A DNA stretch of 5,461 bases from Kiritimatiellia bacterium (GTDB lineage: Bacteria > Verrucomicrobiota > Kiritimatiellia > RFP12 > UBA1067): the NCBI GenBank assembly GCA_028701555.1, contig JAQVQN010000182.1, positions 1 to 5,461 of the forward strand, in the 5' to 3' direction. Position numbers and translations under genes: made by a program. The notes below the pieces were generated by a model. The model saw nothing but the letters and a program-made list of their open reading frames with translations, was not told the DNA's origin and made no database searches. The first letter of the stretch is position 1; the number at the start of each line of letters is the position of its first letter. Positions 4,111 through 5,461 of this stretch are shown piece after piece.

Positions 4111-5461
4111 TCAGGGCGTGTCAGGCACGTTAATTAAGTCCCAAACGACAAAGCGCGGATCCCACATCTCTATAATCCAACTGAAGAACAGATTAGTCGA
4201 GAATGTCCCCCGCATCTCATACCAGAGATTTGACGTGAATATTCTGGACTGATGGTTCACGTCAAAAGAGCTGGGAGTGAAATTATACTGAGCTACCATT
4301 CTCCAATCGGGTTCGGTGAGCAGTTCCTTAAACCTAATCTTGAAAGCGGCGCCACCCTGCAGTTTGGTGATGTTAGCGCCATCTAAAGCAAGCTGAACCG
4401 TTACAAAATAATTAGTGGCGGGATCGCATTCGACGTTTAATAAGCCGCCCTCCATGATATGCGGAACCGTCGGGTTCGCATCTAGCCAGAACAGTTCTGT
4501 CAAGGTCAGCTCACGTGTGCCATAATAACTGGGCACAAGGTCTCCGTCAGGGAACCCTAGCAGCCAATTCAAAACTTCAGGCGGCAGACCTAGTGCCGCA
4601 ATGTCGCTTCGCAGGCCGATCTGCGCATGCACAACCGTATTGGTCTCAACATCTACCAAAGGCAAAAAGTAGGTCGCGTCAGGCCAGTCACCGCCACCCG
4701 GCAATTGTTCAACACCATTTACCGTCAATGATTTCAATCTATACCAGGCGTCAACCACATAGTTGATGTTGGTTGATCCGCCTTGGTTCAGCTTAAACAC
4801 CAAAGAGGTGCTCCTGAACCCGTTCTGGGTGGCTTTGTCAGAATCCATGGTCGCGTTGATCAAAACGTTCGAGAAGCCTGGCAAAAGTGCCTCCGCCTGA
4901 GGAACTAGCTGGCCTTCATTTGGTGCTCCAGGAGTCCAGTATCCAGGGAAATTCCAGTCAGCTTTGACTTGCCCGTAACCGTTAGTCACGCCCAGCGAGC
5001 CTCCATTGTTCTCCTGTCCGACAAAAACAATCTTTTGCTGGGGATCCTGCTCAGCCCAACTTTCGCCACCGAAGAATGAACCGTAAGAACCGTCCCATTC
5101 ATACGCCATCGCGTGTTCATACATACCCATAGGTCGGCGCAAACGTATGCCGCCGGGGTACCAATTCTGCAGAAAGTTGAAACTGAAGCTGGGGTACCCG
5201 TAGTCCAGTTTCGGTAGCGTCGCCGATGAGTCCGCAATTACAAAGAAAGAGTATCCGTTAGTGGCTTCAACTTGCAAAGGCAACCCTGCCGGCAAGGTGA
5301 TGGTCCTGACAGTCCAGTTGTTTTGCACAAAATCCACCTTCCACCCCGCCAGATCATATCCGGATGGAACGGCGATCTCCACATACTGGTTGTCCCAGAC
5401 TCCGAACTTCTGTTGTCCTTCAACAACCACATAATCGGTCACATTTACCTCGTTCACCCAG
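4111..5461 (-). CDS. Lamin-tail-domain (LTD) surface/extracellular protein, C-terminal part (5' end outside window)
   Basis: The minus-strand frame is open to the window edge, so no start is visible; 449 codons lead to a TGA at 4111-4113. Numbering the GTG-coded Val at 5457 as residue 1, the first 185 residues look like a lamin-tail (Ig-like beta-sandwich) domain: NEV at the start, QYVEIAV (24-30), DLAGWKVDF (35-43), GYSFFVIAD (68-76), GGIRLRRPMGMYEHAMAYEWD (102-122), and the closing WTPGAPNEGQ (174-183). In bacteria LTDs occur in secreted or surface proteins, often for binding or anchoring. Residues about 190-448 form a second region rich in Trp, Asn and Thr. It includes VNGVEQLPGGGDWPD, a leucine/proline segment LGLPPEVLNWLLGFPDGDL and LTLTELFWLDANPT. 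I associate similar blocks with Kiritimatiellota proteins, but its function is unknown. There is no C-terminal membrane anchor or sorting motif at the ...NVPDTP end. The LTD call is fairly sure; the role is unknown. Confidence 0.72.
   Translation of the reverse strand, partial: WVNEVNVTDYVVVEGQQKFGVWDNQYVEIAVPSGYDLAGWKVDFVQNNWTVRTITLPAGLPLQVEATNGYSFFVIADSSATLPKLDYGYPSFSFNFLQNWYPGGIRLRRPMGMYEHAMAYEWDGSYGSFFGGESWAEQDPQQKIVFVGQENNGGSLGVTNGYGQVKADWNFPGYWTPGAPNEGQLVPQAEALLPGFSNVLINATMDSDKATQNGFRSTSLVFKLNQGGSTNINYVVDAWYRLKSLTVNGVEQLPGGGDWPDATYFLPLVDVETNTVVHAQIGLRSDIAALGLPPEVLNWLLGFPDGDLVPSYYGTRELTLTELFWLDANPTVPHIMEGGLLNVECDPATNYFVTVQLALDGANITKLQGGAAFKIRFKELLTEPDWRMVAQYNFTPSSFDVNHQSRIFTSNLWYEMRGTFSTNLFFSWIIEMWDPRFVVWDLINVPDTP

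Noticed and set aside
4105..4114. Perfect ten-base palindrome CTGACGTCAG spanning the lamin-tail gene stop codon
   Set aside because: It has no loop and no T run, so it is not a terminator; a single ten-base palindrome is weak evidence for a protein-binding site.
4117..4129. Small inverted repeat CGTG-TCAGG-CACG at the end of the lamin-tail gene
   Set aside because: Four base pairs, inside coding sequence, with no T run.

Overview
The window is an ordinary chromosomal segment, most likely from a Verrucomicrobiota/Kiritimatiellota-type (PVC) bacterium. This placement is an inference and moderately uncertain. It rests on the MetRS subtype, a MenA-type rather than UbiA-type prenyltransferase, a lamin-tail-domain surface protein of the kind I associate with Kiritimatiellota, and protein starts without Shine-Dalgarno sequences. 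No phage, insertion sequence, CRISPR array or clear defence cassette is visible.

Left part, + strand (1-3278): three genes run in the same direction. First is the 3' end of a GHKL/HSP90-like ATPase gene (its N-terminal ATPase domain lies outside the window). Next is a complete methionyl-tRNA synthetase gene (metG, 758-2398). Third is a UbiA-superfamily membrane prenyltransferase resembling MenA/UBIAD1 (2409-3278), starting 10 bases after the metG stop and so probably co-transcribed with it. The prenyltransferase suggests menaquinone-based respiration. The ATPase is unrelated in function to the other two.

Middle part (3279-3776): a short GGGAGAGGG/GGGTGAGGG repeat remnant follows the prenyltransferase. 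Then comes a minus-strand tRNA cluster. Read in its own direction it is a promoter with A-tracts upstream, tRNA-Gly(GCC), 8 bases, tRNA-Lys(CTT), a Rho-independent terminator, a second promoter-like sequence, tRNA-Asp(GTC) and a second terminator. All three tRNA genes encode their 3' CCA.

Right part (3777-5461): a small + strand reading frame (3879-4037) encodes a 52-residue protein with one membrane segment. Its frame continues past a TAA with protein-like sequence, so it may be a decayed gene. Converging on it from the right is the minus-strand 3' part of a large probable surface/extracellular protein with a lamin-tail domain and a further conserved-looking C-terminal region; its 5' end is beyond the window.

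I did not find a convincing new biological system. The points most worth a second look are the interrupted small membrane ORF, the UBIAD1-like variant of the prenyltransferase motif, the apparently shortened HSP90-like ATPase, the near-leaderless gene starts, and the uncharacterised C-terminal module of the lamin-tail protein.
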